A DNA stretch of 38,509 bases from Candidatus Methanoplasma sp. (GCA_031283015.1 JAITCQ010000010.1:1-38509); one strand, 5' to 3'. Positions 8,404-16,169 are shown, counted from the first letter of the stretch. The notes: generated by a model not told the origin, from the sequence alone. Numbers and translations: made by a program.

Positions 8404-9816
8404 TCAATCCTGCGACACTCTCACCGTTACCTTCTTCCCCTTGTATCTTGCTTTGGGGAGGTCCATCAGCATCCTGTTGCCAAAGTCCTTGTGCACTTCC
8501 ACGATTGACGAGTCGGGGCCGATGTCCATCTTCCCGATCGCGAAGTCCCTGATCTTCGCCGTCCTTATAATGTGCTCCGCAAGACCGACCTTCCCGAGGC
8601 CGTCGTTCTTGCCTAGATTAACATTGAACCTCACCATCCCGTACACGTCCGAGAGCTGGTCGTAATCCACCACCCTTCGGATCGTGTCCCTGGTCCCCTC
8701 TTCGGCCTCCGGGACCTCTCTTTTCTCTATGCTCATCTCTGTCCTAAGCTCGAACTCCCTGACGAGGTGCTCCTCTTCCGACGTCACGAAGGCTATGGCC
8801 ACTCCTTCCTTCCCGGCCCTTCCGGTGCGTCCGATTCTGTGGATGTACGTCTCGACCTCCTCCGGCATGTCGTAGTTGATCACATACGAGATATCGTCGA
8901 TGTCCAATCCTCTTGCCGCCACGTCCGTCGCGATCAGGATCTGTATCTTATCCTCTCTGAAATCCTTGAGCACCTTCTCTCTCTTGGGCTGCGGCATATC
9001 TCCGTGGATCGCTTTTATCTTATAGCCGTGCTCGGTGAGTCTTTGATCAAGGATGTCCACCATCCTCTTGGTCTGGCAGAATATTATCGCCTTCGGCTTA
9101 TCTATATCTAATATCCTTGTGAGCGCCCAGGATTTGTTCCTTCTTCCCACGGATATGTAATATTGCTTGGTGAGGTCCAGGACCACCTCGTCCTGGGAGA
9201 CGCTGATCTCCTTCGGCTTGATCATATAATCGCTCGCCAGACGTTTCACGTCCTCCGACATGGTGGCCGAGAACAGCATCGTCTGCCTGTCCCTAGGCAT
9301 CGCCGAGAGGATGTACTCGATATCCTCAATGAACCCCATGTCCAGCATCCGGTCGGCCTCGTCGAGGACCAATATCTTTATCTTGCCGAGGTTGAGGATG
9401 CCCCTGTTGATCATGTCCTTCACCCTTCCGGGGGTGCCGGCTATGACGTCCGCGCCTTTCTCTAACCTTTTGATCTGCCCTTCGATACTCGCTCCGCCAT
9501 ATATGGGGACGGTCTCGTGGCCGGTGTACTTGGATATGCTGGTGAGCTGATCCTCTATCTGGTTGGCGAGTTCCCTTGTCGGAACAAGGACTATCGCCGA
9601 AGGAAGTCTCTGGCCCGGCTCGGTCCTCATAAGGATTATGGAGCCGAACGCTCCCGTCTTCCCGGTCCCGGTCTGGGCCTGGCCGAACATATCTGTGCCG
9701 TTCAGGCCCAACGGTACAGTTGCTGTCTGTATCGGGGTGGGTTCTTCCCATCCCATATCGTCCATCGCCTTGGCGATGTCCTCTGAAATACCTAAATCTG
9801 TGAAATTAGAGATCAT
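8404..9816 (-). CDS. DEAD-box RNA helicase with DbpA-like C-terminal domain
   Basis: An ATP-dependent RNA helicase, 470 residues. Q motif PTPIQ, motif I AQTGTGKT (about 46-53), PTRELA, GTPGR, motif II DEAD (about 152-155), motif III SAT, motif V ATDVAARGLDI and motif VI HRIGRTGR are all present in order. Residues about 395-470 resemble the DbpA-type RNA-binding domain (RFNVNLGKNDGLG onward), as in CsdA/DeaD proteins that act on ribosome assembly and cold-shock RNA. The ATG at 9816 is preceded on its strand by GTGATG. It is a single gene, divergent from the DUF1846 gene. Confidence 0.95.
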   Translation of the reverse strand: MISNFTDLGISEDIAKAMDDMGWEEPTPIQTATVPLGLNGTDMFGQAQTGTGKTGAFGSIILMRTEPGQRLPSAIVLVPTRELANQIEDQLTSISKYTGHETVPIYGGASIEGQIKRLEKGADVIAGTPGRVKDMINRGILNLGKIKILVLDEADRMLDMGFIEDIEYILSAMPRDRQTMLFSATMSEDVKRLASDYMIKPKEISVSQDEVVLDLTKQYYISVGRRNKSWALTRILDIDKPKAIIFCQTKRMVDILDQRLTEHGYKIKAIHGDMPQPKREKVLKDFREDKIQILIATDVAARGLDIDDISYVINYDMPEEVETYIHRIGRTGRAGKEGVAIAFVTSEEEHLVREFELRTEMSIEKREVPEAEEGTRDTIRRVVDYDQLSDVYGMVRFNVNLGKNDGLGKVGLAEHIIRTAKIRDFAIGKMDIGPDSSIVEVHKDFGNRMLMDLPKARYKGKKVTVRVSQD

Positions 9817-9928
9817 TTATACATCACTGATCTGAATCGAACCGCCTGCGACTTTTACGCAGACACCTCTGTTTCAGTGTTACTAATCCCGAATCGCAAT
9901 ATATACTTACCTAAGGACAAAAAGACCG

Positions 9929-9958
9929 GTTCAACTTCGCGGGCTCGCGAAGTTGAAC
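9929..9958. promoter_or_regulatory. Perfect 13-bp inverted repeat with 4-nt loop
   Basis: GTTCAACTTCGCG (9929-9941), loop GGCT, then the exact complement CGCGAAGTTGAAC (9946-9958). It lies 61 nt upstream of the DUF1846 ATG and about 20 nt after an ATATATAC element (9899-9906), in the region shared with the divergent helicase gene. It could be a repressor operator or a stem-loop in the 5-prime leader. No T-run follows, so a terminator is unlikely. Confidence 0.7.
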
Positions 9959-10018
9959 ATAGGGTCGCGGAATCAGATAGCTTTTTTAGAAGCTAAGGCT
10001 CTCTATGACCCCGTTAAC

Positions 10019-11512
10019 ATGAAGACCGGGTTCGACAACGAGAAGTACGTGCGAGTGCAGTCCGAGAACATCATAGAAAGGATCAACAGGTTCGGCGGGA
10101 AGCTGTACCTTGAGTTCGGCGGGAAGCTGTTCGACGATTACCATGCGTCCAGAGTGCTTCCCGGTTTCAGGCCGGACAGCAAGATCGAGATGCTGATGCA
10201 GATCAAGGACAGCGTCGAGGCCATAATAGCGGTGAACGCGAACGACATCGTGAAGAACAAGATAAGGGGGGATCTGGGGATAACTTATGATATGGAAGTG
10301 CTCAGACTGATCGATTCTTTCAGGGAAAGGGGGATGTTCGTCGAAAGCGTGGTGATGACACACTATTCCTCTCAGCCTGCCGCAGACGCGTTCGGAAAGA
10401 AGCTGAAGAACCTGGGCATCAGGGTGTACAGGCATTATCCCATAGAAGGATATCCGCTGGACGTCGAGAACATCGTGAGCGAGAACGGATACGGGAAGGA
10501 TGAGTTCGTAAAGACCAGCAGGCCGCTGATCGTCGTCACCGCCCCCGGCCCGGGAAGCGGCAAGATGGCCGTGTGTCTCTCGCAGCTTTACAATGAGAAC
10601 AAAAGGGGCGTCCCCGCCGGGTACGCCAAGTTCGAAACGTTCCCCATCTGGAACATGCCTATAAAACATCCGATCAACCTTGCTTACGAAGCGGCGACCG
10701 TCGATCTTGGGGATGTTAACATGATCGACCCGTTCCATCTCGAAGCGTACGGGGAAAGCGCCGTCAATTATAACCGGGACATAGAGATCTTCCCGGTGCT
10801 GAACTCGATGCTGGAGAAGATACTGGGCGAGTCCCCGTATAAGTCGCCGACCGACATGGGCGTCAACATGGCCGGATACTGCATAACCGACGGCGAGGCC
10901 GCGTCGAGAGCGTCCAGGTTAGAGGTGATAAGACGCTATTACGATATCCTGAAGAACAGGAAACAGGGCGCGGCGTCCGACGAGATGGTGTCCAAGATGG
11001 AGTTCCTCATGAAGAACGCAGGCATAACCTCCGCCGAGCGCGGCATAATACCCGCAGTGACGGCGAGGGCTGGGTCCCTCGACCTGCCGGTGTCGGGCAT
11101 AGAGCTGGAGGACGGCACGATAATAACCGGGAAGACCTCCGCGCTGCTGGGGGCCAGCTCCGCGGCAATTCTGAACGCGGTCAAGACCGTCGCCGGCATT
11201 GACGACGGCGTCCTGCTCATCTCCCCGGACATACTAAAGCCGATACAGGAGCTCAAAACAAAGAATCTCGGTTTCACCAACACAACGCTCCATGTCGACG
11301 AGATGCTGATCGCGTTGTCGATATCCGCTCAGACCGATCCGGTGGCTAAGGCCGCGCTCGAACAGATCCCGAAGCTGAGAGGGTGCGAGATGCATTCCTC
11401 GGTGATACTTTCGTCGGTGGACGACTCGATCCTCAGGAGGCTCGGGCTGAACGTCACCTGCGAGCCGGTATATCAGACGAACTCACTGTATCAAGGTCAG
11501 CGCAAGATGTGA
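10019..11512 (+). CDS. DUF1846 family protein
   Basis: A 497-residue protein matching the DUF1846 family found in anaerobes. The N-terminus GFDNEKYVRVQSENI, then FGGKLYLEFGGKLFDDYHASRVLPGF, and the central VVTAPGPGSGKMAVCLSQLY are its hallmarks. The GPGSGK segment resembles a phosphate-binding loop, and the family has a known structure but no firm function. The frame is open upstream to a TTG at 9953, but that start would fall inside the inverted repeat, and family members begin at the equivalent of ATG 10019 (MKTGFDNEK). The length is then the usual one. Its 3-prime end abuts the decayed MNT/HEPN locus. Confidence 0.88.
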   Translation: MKTGFDNEKYVRVQSENIIERINRFGGKLYLEFGGKLFDDYHASRVLPGFRPDSKIEMLMQIKDSVEAIIAVNANDIVKNKIRGDLGITYDMEVLRLIDSFRERGMFVESVVMTHYSSQPAADAFGKKLKNLGIRVYRHYPIEGYPLDVENIVSENGYGKDEFVKTSRPLIVVTAPGPGSGKMAVCLSQLYNENKRGVPAGYAKFETFPIWNMPIKHPINLAYEAATVDLGDVNMIDPFHLEAYGESAVNYNRDIEIFPVLNSMLEKILGESPYKSPTDMGVNMAGYCITDGEAASRASRLEVIRRYYDILKNRKQGAASDEMVSKMEFLMKNAGITSAERGIIPAVTARAGSLDLPVSGIELEDGTIITGKTSALLGASSAAILNAVKTVAGIDDGVLLISPDILKPIQELKTKNLGFTNTTLHVDEMLIALSISAQTDPVAKAALEQIPKLRGCEMHSSVILSSVDDSILRRLGLNVTCEPVYQTNSLYQGQRKM

Positions 11513-11571
11513 GACCGGCAAGCCGGCCCCTCTCCGGTCAAAGGGGTTCATCTTCCGGCTATCGGTTTGGG

Positions 11572-11844
11572 TTGTCTGCGTTAGGACAAAGGCAGGGCGT
11601 AGACAGCATTGTATTCTTTGGTTCGGCAGCCAGAGGCGATGACGATGATGACAGTGACTATGACTTCTGTGTCGATGCTAGACGCATAAGAGACTACGAC
11701 GATCTTGCTCACTTTGTGAGGGAGACGGAAGATGCAATGAAAACCGAAGTGGACGTGATCACGCTAGGAGGAGTAAGGTCCGATTCCAGGCTTATGCAGA
11801 ACATAAGGAGAGATGGCATTATTGTATACTCAAGAACCGCGTGA
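11572..11844 (+). CDS. MNT-type minimal nucleotidyltransferase (antitoxin-like), possibly truncated
   Basis: A domain of about 90 residues with the nucleotidyltransferase motif GSAARG, then an aspartate run and SDYDF, giving the GSx(n)DxD metal site. It is the family of MntA antitoxins that AMPylate HEPN toxins. No ATG exists near the N-terminus; the best candidate is TTG 11572, only 16 residues before the motif. That is shorter than usual and suggests loss of the first helix or promoter. The stop forms a GTGA overlap with the following HEPN remnant, the usual MNT-HEPN arrangement. Because the partner is broken, this gene may also be decaying. Confidence 0.7.
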   Translation: MSALGQRQGVDSIVFFGSAARGDDDDDSDYDFCVDARRIRDYDDLAHFVRETEDAMKTEVDVITLGGVRSDSRLMQNIRRDGIIVYSRTA

Positions 11845-12183
11845 GAAGACCAGAGTTGCATTCAGCTTGTTCTTGAGCACTGCTATGCAATAGAAAATGC
11901 CTTGGCCGAGCTAGATAACGACGAAGAGGAGTTCACGAAGCGCCCAATATATCAAAAAGGTTGTGCCCTTGATTTAGCCTACATCGGCGAGAACTCCAAA
12001 AAAATATCGTTAGAAATAGTGAGCAGCCATCCGGAGATAGATTGAGACTGCCTGAGAAGATACTGAAACTTCGTTGCACACGGATATGAGAATGTGGACC
12101 TATATCTTTTATGGCGTCAGTTGTCTTACAGAGTGCCGAAAATTCGTGAATTGTTCGAAAACCTTGTCGATATGAGTCCCTGA
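11841..12183 (+). pseudogene. HEPN (DUF86-like) toxin remnant
   Basis: Reading the frame from about 11863 gives a recognisable DUF86/HEPN protein: LEHCYAIENALAEL, YQKGCALDLAYIGENSKK, then NFVAHGYENVDLYLLWRQL and a terminal TGA at 12181. Two in-frame TGA codons interrupt it, at 12043 (where a Trp is usual) and 12064 (where the Arg of the catalytic Rx4H motif is expected before NFVAH). The natural start, GTG 11841 overlapping the MNT stop, is in another frame, so a frameshift near 11860 is also needed. The gene is therefore inactive, and the catalytic arginine codon itself is now a stop. Confidence 0.8.
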
Positions 12184-12401
12184 CCGCCAATGGTCGGCAG
12201 CGTCTCCTATCCAGGTCCAGACAGCGTTATCCAGACTGAACGGGCAATCAGCCCTCCCCGATCAGAAGAGCAGCCTTACTGCGGGAGCGAACTGGTCCTG
12301 AAGATATTGAAACACGTTGTCGGAGATACATCAGCTATGATCTCCTGTCAGCAAGATTGGCAATAGGTTTATATCTGAAAAATAGGTTGCAAGGGAACAC
12401 C
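12184..12401 (+). other. Non-coding stretch before tRNA-Gly
   Basis: No open frame with codon-like composition and no hairpin of note. The only functional signal is the TATA box TTTATAT (12368-12374) at its 3-prime end, about 30 nt upstream of the tRNA. It may contain further debris from the toxin-antitoxin locus. Confidence 0.5.
12368..12374 (+). promoter_or_regulatory. TATA box for tRNA-Gly
   Basis: TTTATAT lies about 28-34 nt before the first tRNA base, the expected archaeal promoter position for a stable RNA gene. Confidence 0.6.
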
Positions 12402-12474
12402 GTGGACGTAGTGTAGCTGGTTATCACTTGACCTTGCCAAGGTTAGAACTCGGGTTCGAATCCCGGCGTCCGCA
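12402..12474 (+). tRNA. tRNA-Gly (anticodon GCC)
   Basis: A 73-nt cloverleaf without intron. Acceptor GTGGACG pairs with CGTCCGC (one U-G pair at 2:71) plus discriminator A. A D-arm with GGTT in its loop is present, and the anticodon stem TGACC/GGTTA encloses loop TTGCCAA. The T-arm is CGGGTTCGAATCCCG. The GCC anticodon reads GGC and GGT. No CCA is encoded. A TATA box precedes it. Confidence 0.95.
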
Positions 12475-12479
12475 CTTTT

Positions 12480-12496
12480 CATATTCCATTAAAAGT
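12480..12496. repeat. 17-bp direct repeat, copy 1
   Basis: CATATTCCATTAAAAGT, starting 6 nt after the tRNA-Gly 3-prime end, recurs exactly at 23846-23862. The flanks differ. Its role is unknown. Confidence 0.6.
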
Positions 12497-12573
12497 TGGA
12501 AGAGCCTGGCGCAAAGTCAAAAAGAGTGTGTTCCCCGTTTGGGGGAGTTAAGATTCTAAGTTGTTTTGTTTTA

Positions 12574-12615
12574 GCCGAATGGCGGCGGATCGGTGACGAC
12601 CCGCCGCCATTCGGC
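12574..12615. terminator. Perfect 15-bp hairpin between tRNA-Gly and the cooS-like gene
   Basis: GCCGAATGGCGGCGG (12574-12588) and its exact complement (12601-12615) enclose a 12-nt loop. The hairpin lies 35 nt beyond the stop of the cooS-like gene. T-rich tracts flank it on both sides (TTGTTTTGTTTT before, TTTCTTTTT after, plus strand). The T-tract on the far side from the tRNA would suit a plus-strand transcript, while a minus-strand transcript reads A-rich sequence after the stem. It may mark the 3-prime end of the operon or stabilise its RNA. The stem is certain, its function is inferred. Confidence 0.6.
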
Positions 12616-12650
12616 CTGAATAGGTTTCTTTTTCGTCTGAATCCGCCGTT

Positions 12651-14537
12651 TTACGGCAGATTAAGCGCTTTGCGTTTCTGGATGATGATCTCCTCGAATA
12701 TGTTGGCAGATTCGACGGCGTCGTCGTTGACGATCACGTATCCTCCGGTCAGGGCCTTCATGTCCTCGAAGAGTACCTTTACGATCAGCTCGCTGCCGGT
12801 GACGAACGGCGGGAGGCCCAGGTGCAGGGGGAGACCGAGCGCGAGTCCGAACGCGCCGTCTGCCAGCGCCTGTTCCTCAAGCCACTGAGCAGCGGACAAC
12901 ACGAGCGGAAGCTGCGGCATGTCCACGCCGAGCGCTTCTGCGACCTCGGTGGCGACTATCTCCAGCCTTCCGATTGCGAGACACGGGCCGAAGTTCAGCA
13001 CCGGAGGTATGCCGAGCTGCTTACATACGGCTTTGAGGCCGGGTCCAGCCAGCTCCGCCGCTTCCGGCCTCATCAGGCCGCAGTTCTCGATACCGCCGGA
13101 TGAACAGCCGGCAGTGAGGACCAATATGTCCTTCTTGATCAGTTCTTTGGTCAGTTCGACCGTCAGCACGTCATGGCCGCCCAGCATGAGGTTGGAGCAG
13201 CCGACGACTCCTGCGAGTCCCTTTATCGTGCCCGCGGCTATCAGATCGATCAGCGGCTTCCACGAGTCGCCCAGGAAGGCCTTCAGCGAGACCTCGCTCA
13301 CTCCCGTAAGGGAATTTCCGTTGCCGTGCTCGGGGAGCAGTTTCATCGGCACGGAGTTACGTCTTGACTTGTAAGAGGATATGATCTCCTCGATTATGTC
13401 GTTGACGACGTCCACGCGCGTTTCGTATGTGAACTCTTTCAGTATGGCGTTCGCTTTCTTTGCGATCGGGTCCACGCAGATCTGTTTTATCTTGAGTTCG
13501 TCGCAGATCGGCTCGATGCCCGGAAGGGTGCAGTTGAACTCCGATATGACCGCGTCTATGGCGCCTGTGGCCAGGATCGCCTCGCTGGTGAAGTTGTTGC
13601 CTGCGTGTCCGTCAAATATCTTGGTGCAATGAGCGCCGCGGAGCTGCATGTCCTGACCTACGCAGGTGCAGCCGACGATCTTGAAGCCCTTCGCCCCGGC
13701 GGCCTGGGCCTTCTTTACGACGTCGGGCTGGATCAGGCGGTCCTGCAGATATGAGAACCTTGAGTGCTGGTGCCCGGTGATCATGATGTTTATGTAATCC
13801 GGATCGATCACGCGGAGTCCCACCGGCGCCATACGGAGCTCGGGTTCGCCGATGACCACGTCGTTCAGCAGGTTGGTCAGCGTGAGACCGAAGAGACCTG
13901 TCGAGATGCCGAGTTTGAGGCAGTGGAGCAGCATGTGTACTGGATCAGAGTTCAAATTCGTCGAGGTCTTCACCGTGCCGGAGAACACTTCGGATTTGGC
14001 CCCTCCGGGCAGTATGCCGAGCTCTTCCCAGCGCTTATAGCGGGGAGCGTACGCCATCTTTTCCGTAAGCACCATTTTCTCGAATTCCGGTTTGTAGAGA
14101 TCGTTGAGCACCGCGTCCGCCACCTTGACGGCCTTGTCGTAATCGTCGGTGCCTTTTATGCCGAACTTGACGCAGAGGCGATCCAATGTCTTCTTCCCTT
14201 TAAGCTCGCCTTTGGCGAGAGCGATGCTCTTGAGATTCCTGGCAGCGTTCTCTACGATGTGTATGTAACATCCCGAACCTGCCGCGACCGCGCGCAGGAA
14301 ATTACGCGCCGCGATCACGTCGGCGGTCGCGCCGCAGACTCCTTTCGGGGCGTCCTGGGTTATACGGCAGGGGCCGTTCGCGCAAAGTTTGCAGCAGATA
14401 CCCCGCAGGCCGAATTCGCATTTCATTATCTGGGTGTCCACGCGGTGGAACGCCGTGTTCACCGGCAGATCAATGATGAAGTTCTCAAGTTCCTTGTCTG
14501 CGCTCTTGCATATCTTATTGTTAGACCGTTTCGTCAT
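12651..14537 (-). CDS. CODH catalytic-subunit (CooS) homologue with substituted acid/base residues
   Basis: 628 residues, the length of Ni-Fe carbon monoxide dehydrogenase CooS. Cysteines 40, 48, 49, 52, 57 and 68 match the D- and B-cluster ligands. GHQH (256-258) and cysteines 292, 336, 447, 478 and 519 match the Ni-Fe C-cluster ligands. By alignment to remembered CooS sequences, the active-site His (His93 in the Carboxydothermus enzyme) is Tyr91 here. The following tunnel histidines are largely lost, and the conserved Lys of the SEKA motif (Lys563) is Gln556. Spacing from the last C-cluster Cys to this residue is identical (37). The ATG has a strong GGAGGA. It is the third gene after hdrC and hdrB. 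CO oxidation is therefore doubtful. Confidence 0.88.
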   Translation of the reverse strand: MTKRSNNKICKSADKELENFIIDLPVNTAFHRVDTQIMKCEFGLRGICCKLCANGPCRITQDAPKGVCGATADVIAARNFLRAVAAGSGCYIHIVENAARNLKSIALAKGELKGKKTLDRLCVKFGIKGTDDYDKAVKVADAVLNDLYKPEFEKMVLTEKMAYAPRYKRWEELGILPGGAKSEVFSGTVKTSTNLNSDPVHMLLHCLKLGISTGLFGLTLTNLLNDVVIGEPELRMAPVGLRVIDPDYINIMITGHQHSRFSYLQDRLIQPDVVKKAQAAGAKGFKIVGCTCVGQDMQLRGAHCTKIFDGHAGNNFTSEAILATGAIDAVISEFNCTLPGIEPICDELKIKQICVDPIAKKANAILKEFTYETRVDVVNDIIEEIISSYKSRRNSVPMKLLPEHGNGNSLTGVSEVSLKAFLGDSWKPLIDLIAAGTIKGLAGVVGCSNLMLGGHDVLTVELTKELIKKDILVLTAGCSSGGIENCGLMRPEAAELAGPGLKAVCKQLGIPPVLNFGPCLAIGRLEIVATEVAEALGVDMPQLPLVLSAAQWLEEQALADGAFGLALGLPLHLGLPPFVTGSELIVKVLFEDMKALTGGYVIVNDDAVESANIFEEIIIQKRKALNLP

Positions 14538-14591
14538 AATATGTCCTCCTTATTTTATTTATTCCTTATTTAACGTTATTTTTATTGTTCC

Positions 14592-15443
14592 TTAAAGTTT
14601 AACCGGCGTGATGTGCGCGTTTATGCCGAGGTCCTTCGAATCCATCCCCATCGCTATGCCGTAAAGCTGCGACAGGTGGAGCACGGGGATTGCGAATCCG
14701 CTGTCCTTCTGGCCTGCGTCGAACTGAAGATGACAGAACGGACACACGTCCACTATCATCTCGGCGCTGGCGTTCTTCATGATCTCCAGGTTCGTTTTGG
14801 TGAACTTCAGCGCCGTCTCTCCGAACTGCGATCTGAGGCCTCCCCCGGCGCCGCAGCATATGGTCTTGGCCTTTTGTTTACGGAGCGCGCTTTTAGCGCC
14901 CACGGCCTCGATCAGCTCGTCCAGGATCTTCGGGTTCTCCGAATCGTCGAGTTGTTTCAATTTACTTGGTTTCAGGAAGTGGCATCCGTAGAACGCCGCC
15001 ACGTTGTATTCGGCGGGTTTCTTTACCGCTTTTTTGATCTTCTCGATGCCGACCTCTTTATACAGTACCTCGGCAAAATGCCTTACTTTGGTTTCGCCGC
15101 TGTATTTCAATCCTATTTCGGCGAGGATCTTGTTCACTTCCTCCAGCATTTCTTTGTTCTCATGCAGCTCGTGGGCGGCGTCGAACAATGAGCCGTAGCA
15201 GCCGTTACACACAGTTACGATGTCCAATCCGGCCTTCTCGGCGAGAGCGAGGTTCCTCGCGGCCGCGGCCAACCATGTCGCTTTGCTGAACGATTTAATC
15301 ACACCGGGGGCGGGGCAGCAGTTTGCGTCCTTCAGATCCACCAGTTCAACTCCGAGTGCCTTGAACACCTCTCTCGTCGACTTCTCGATACCGGGGTACC
15401 TGAGAGGCGCGATACATCCTAGGAAAAATGCATATTTTTTCAT
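14592..15443 (-). CDS. Heterodisulfide reductase subunit B-like protein (CCG domains)
   Basis: A 283-residue protein of the HdrB/GlpC CCG family. The first cysteine domain has FLGC near the start, then NCCPAPG and VTVCNGCYG. The second has FYGCHF, TICCGAGGG and CPFCHLQFD. In HdrB these cysteines ligate two noncubane [4Fe-4S] clusters that reduce CoM-S-S-CoB. The ATG at 15443 overlaps the TGA of the hdrC-like gene by 4 nt (ATGA), so the two are translationally coupled. The cooS-like gene starts 54 nt downstream. No HdrA or HdrD companion is nearby, so the electron donor may be the CODH-like protein. Confidence 0.92.
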   Translation of the reverse strand: MKKYAFFLGCIAPLRYPGIEKSTREVFKALGVELVDLKDANCCPAPGVIKSFSKATWLAAAARNLALAEKAGLDIVTVCNGCYGSLFDAAHELHENKEMLEEVNKILAEIGLKYSGETKVRHFAEVLYKEVGIEKIKKAVKKPAEYNVAAFYGCHFLKPSKLKQLDDSENPKILDELIEAVGAKSALRKQKAKTICCGAGGGLRSQFGETALKFTKTNLEIMKNASAEMIVDVCPFCHLQFDAGQKDSGFAIPVLHLSQLYGIAMGMDSKDLGINAHITPVKL

Positions 15444-15940
15444 TCATTCACCAACTCGGTAAATTTTGTCAGGTTGAGTACTTTGTCGAAGTCTGCCTTC
15501 GCCGCCGCATTGTCCATCACTGTCTCGGGGTTCTCCGAAAGCCCGAGGTTCTTCCTAAGCCCTTTGATCTTGTCGTTGTTTTCGACCGTGTGACCGTTCT
15601 TTATCAAGCTCTGGGCAACCTTTTTATGGTTTTCGTACAGATCTCCGTTGGCGACCGCCATGTTCCTCAGCGCAGTAATGACGTCAACGACCTGAACGTT
15701 GCACGGGCACCACTCAACGCATGTGTAGCATGTGGTGCACTGCCATAGGGCGTCGCCGTTTATCGCTTCGTCTTTCAATCCGAGCAGGGATGCCCTCATG
15801 AGATTTGCCGGTCGCAGCGATGTCATCATCCTGGCAGACGGGCATTTCAGCGTACACGTACCGCACTGGAAGCACAACTCTGCGCTAGATCCGCCGTTGG
15901 CTGCCAGTTCTTCTGTGAATTCAGATACCACTTTCTTCAT
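15440..15940 (-). CDS. Heterodisulfide reductase subunit C-like 2[4Fe-4S] protein
   Basis: About 166 residues with two ferredoxin-type motifs, CFQCGTCTLKCP and CTTCYTCVEWCP, followed by the HdrC-typical VVDVITALRN segment. HdrC carries electrons between a donor and HdrB in the cytoplasm. I choose ATG 15940, which has GTGAT about 6-10 nt upstream; a GTG at 15949 in the same frame is the alternative. It is the first gene of the hdrC-hdrB-cooS-like unit, with a TATA box about 33-40 nt upstream. Confidence 0.92.
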   Translation of the reverse strand: MKKVVSEFTEELAANGGSSAELCFQCGTCTLKCPSARMMTSLRPANLMRASLLGLKDEAINGDALWQCTTCYTCVEWCPCNVQVVDVITALRNMAVANGDLYENHKKVAQSLIKNGHTVENNDKIKGLRKNLGLSENPETVMDNAAAKADFDKVLNLTKFTELVNE

Positions 15941-15972
15941 AGATATCACTGATAGATACTATTACATCGTTC

Positions 15973-15980
15973 TATATAAA
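15973..15980 (-). promoter_or_regulatory. TATA box for the hdrC-hdrB-cooS-like operon
   Basis: TTTATATA on the minus strand, about 33-40 nt upstream of ATG 15940. A second TATA-like element (TATATAAA, 16021-16028), readable on either strand, lies farther upstream in the region shared with the divergent MarR gene. Confidence 0.55.
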
Positions 15981-16138
15981 TCAGGACTCATTTAAGAGAA
16001 CAGTTGTAAGTACCTGAACATATATAAACCAGAACCAGTTTAAAGAAAATATTTCGTTTATTGTCTTCGATTCAGCTATCCTTTCACCGATCTCCCGATG
16101 GCTGATACGCTGCCTCGGTTTATTTGTCAACTTTAATA

Positions 16139-16169
16139 AACCCATATGTTTCTCCAATGAATATGGGTT
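16139..16169. promoter_or_regulatory. Palindromic operator over the MarR start codon
   Basis: AACCCATAT (16139-16147) and its exact complement ATATGGGTT (16161-16169) are separated by 13 nt, so the half-site centres are 22 nt, or two helical turns, apart. The ATG at 16157 lies in the spacer, and a TTTAATAAA promoter-like element overlaps the left arm. This is a typical layout for autorepression by a MarR dimer. Confidence 0.65.

Noticed and set aside
11841..12183. In-frame TGA codons as selenocysteine or reassigned codons
   Set aside because: All other genes end in TGA as normal stops, the sites are usual Trp and Arg, no SECIS-like element is seen, and a frameshift is also needed.
11933..12190. 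An 85-residue minus-strand frame over the HEPN remnant
   Set aside because: The plus strand carries the recognisable HEPN pattern; the minus frame has no motif or start signal.
12402..12496. A tRNA-anchored prophage or integrative element start
   Set aside because: No integrase, no phage genes, and the repeat does not overlap the tRNA 3-prime end; kept only as a low-interest repeat observation.
12651..14537. The CooS homologue as a hybrid cluster protein (Hcp)
   Set aside because: Hcp lacks the N-terminal B/D cluster set and C-cluster histidine seen here; length and cysteine spacing fit CooS, though the active site is altered.
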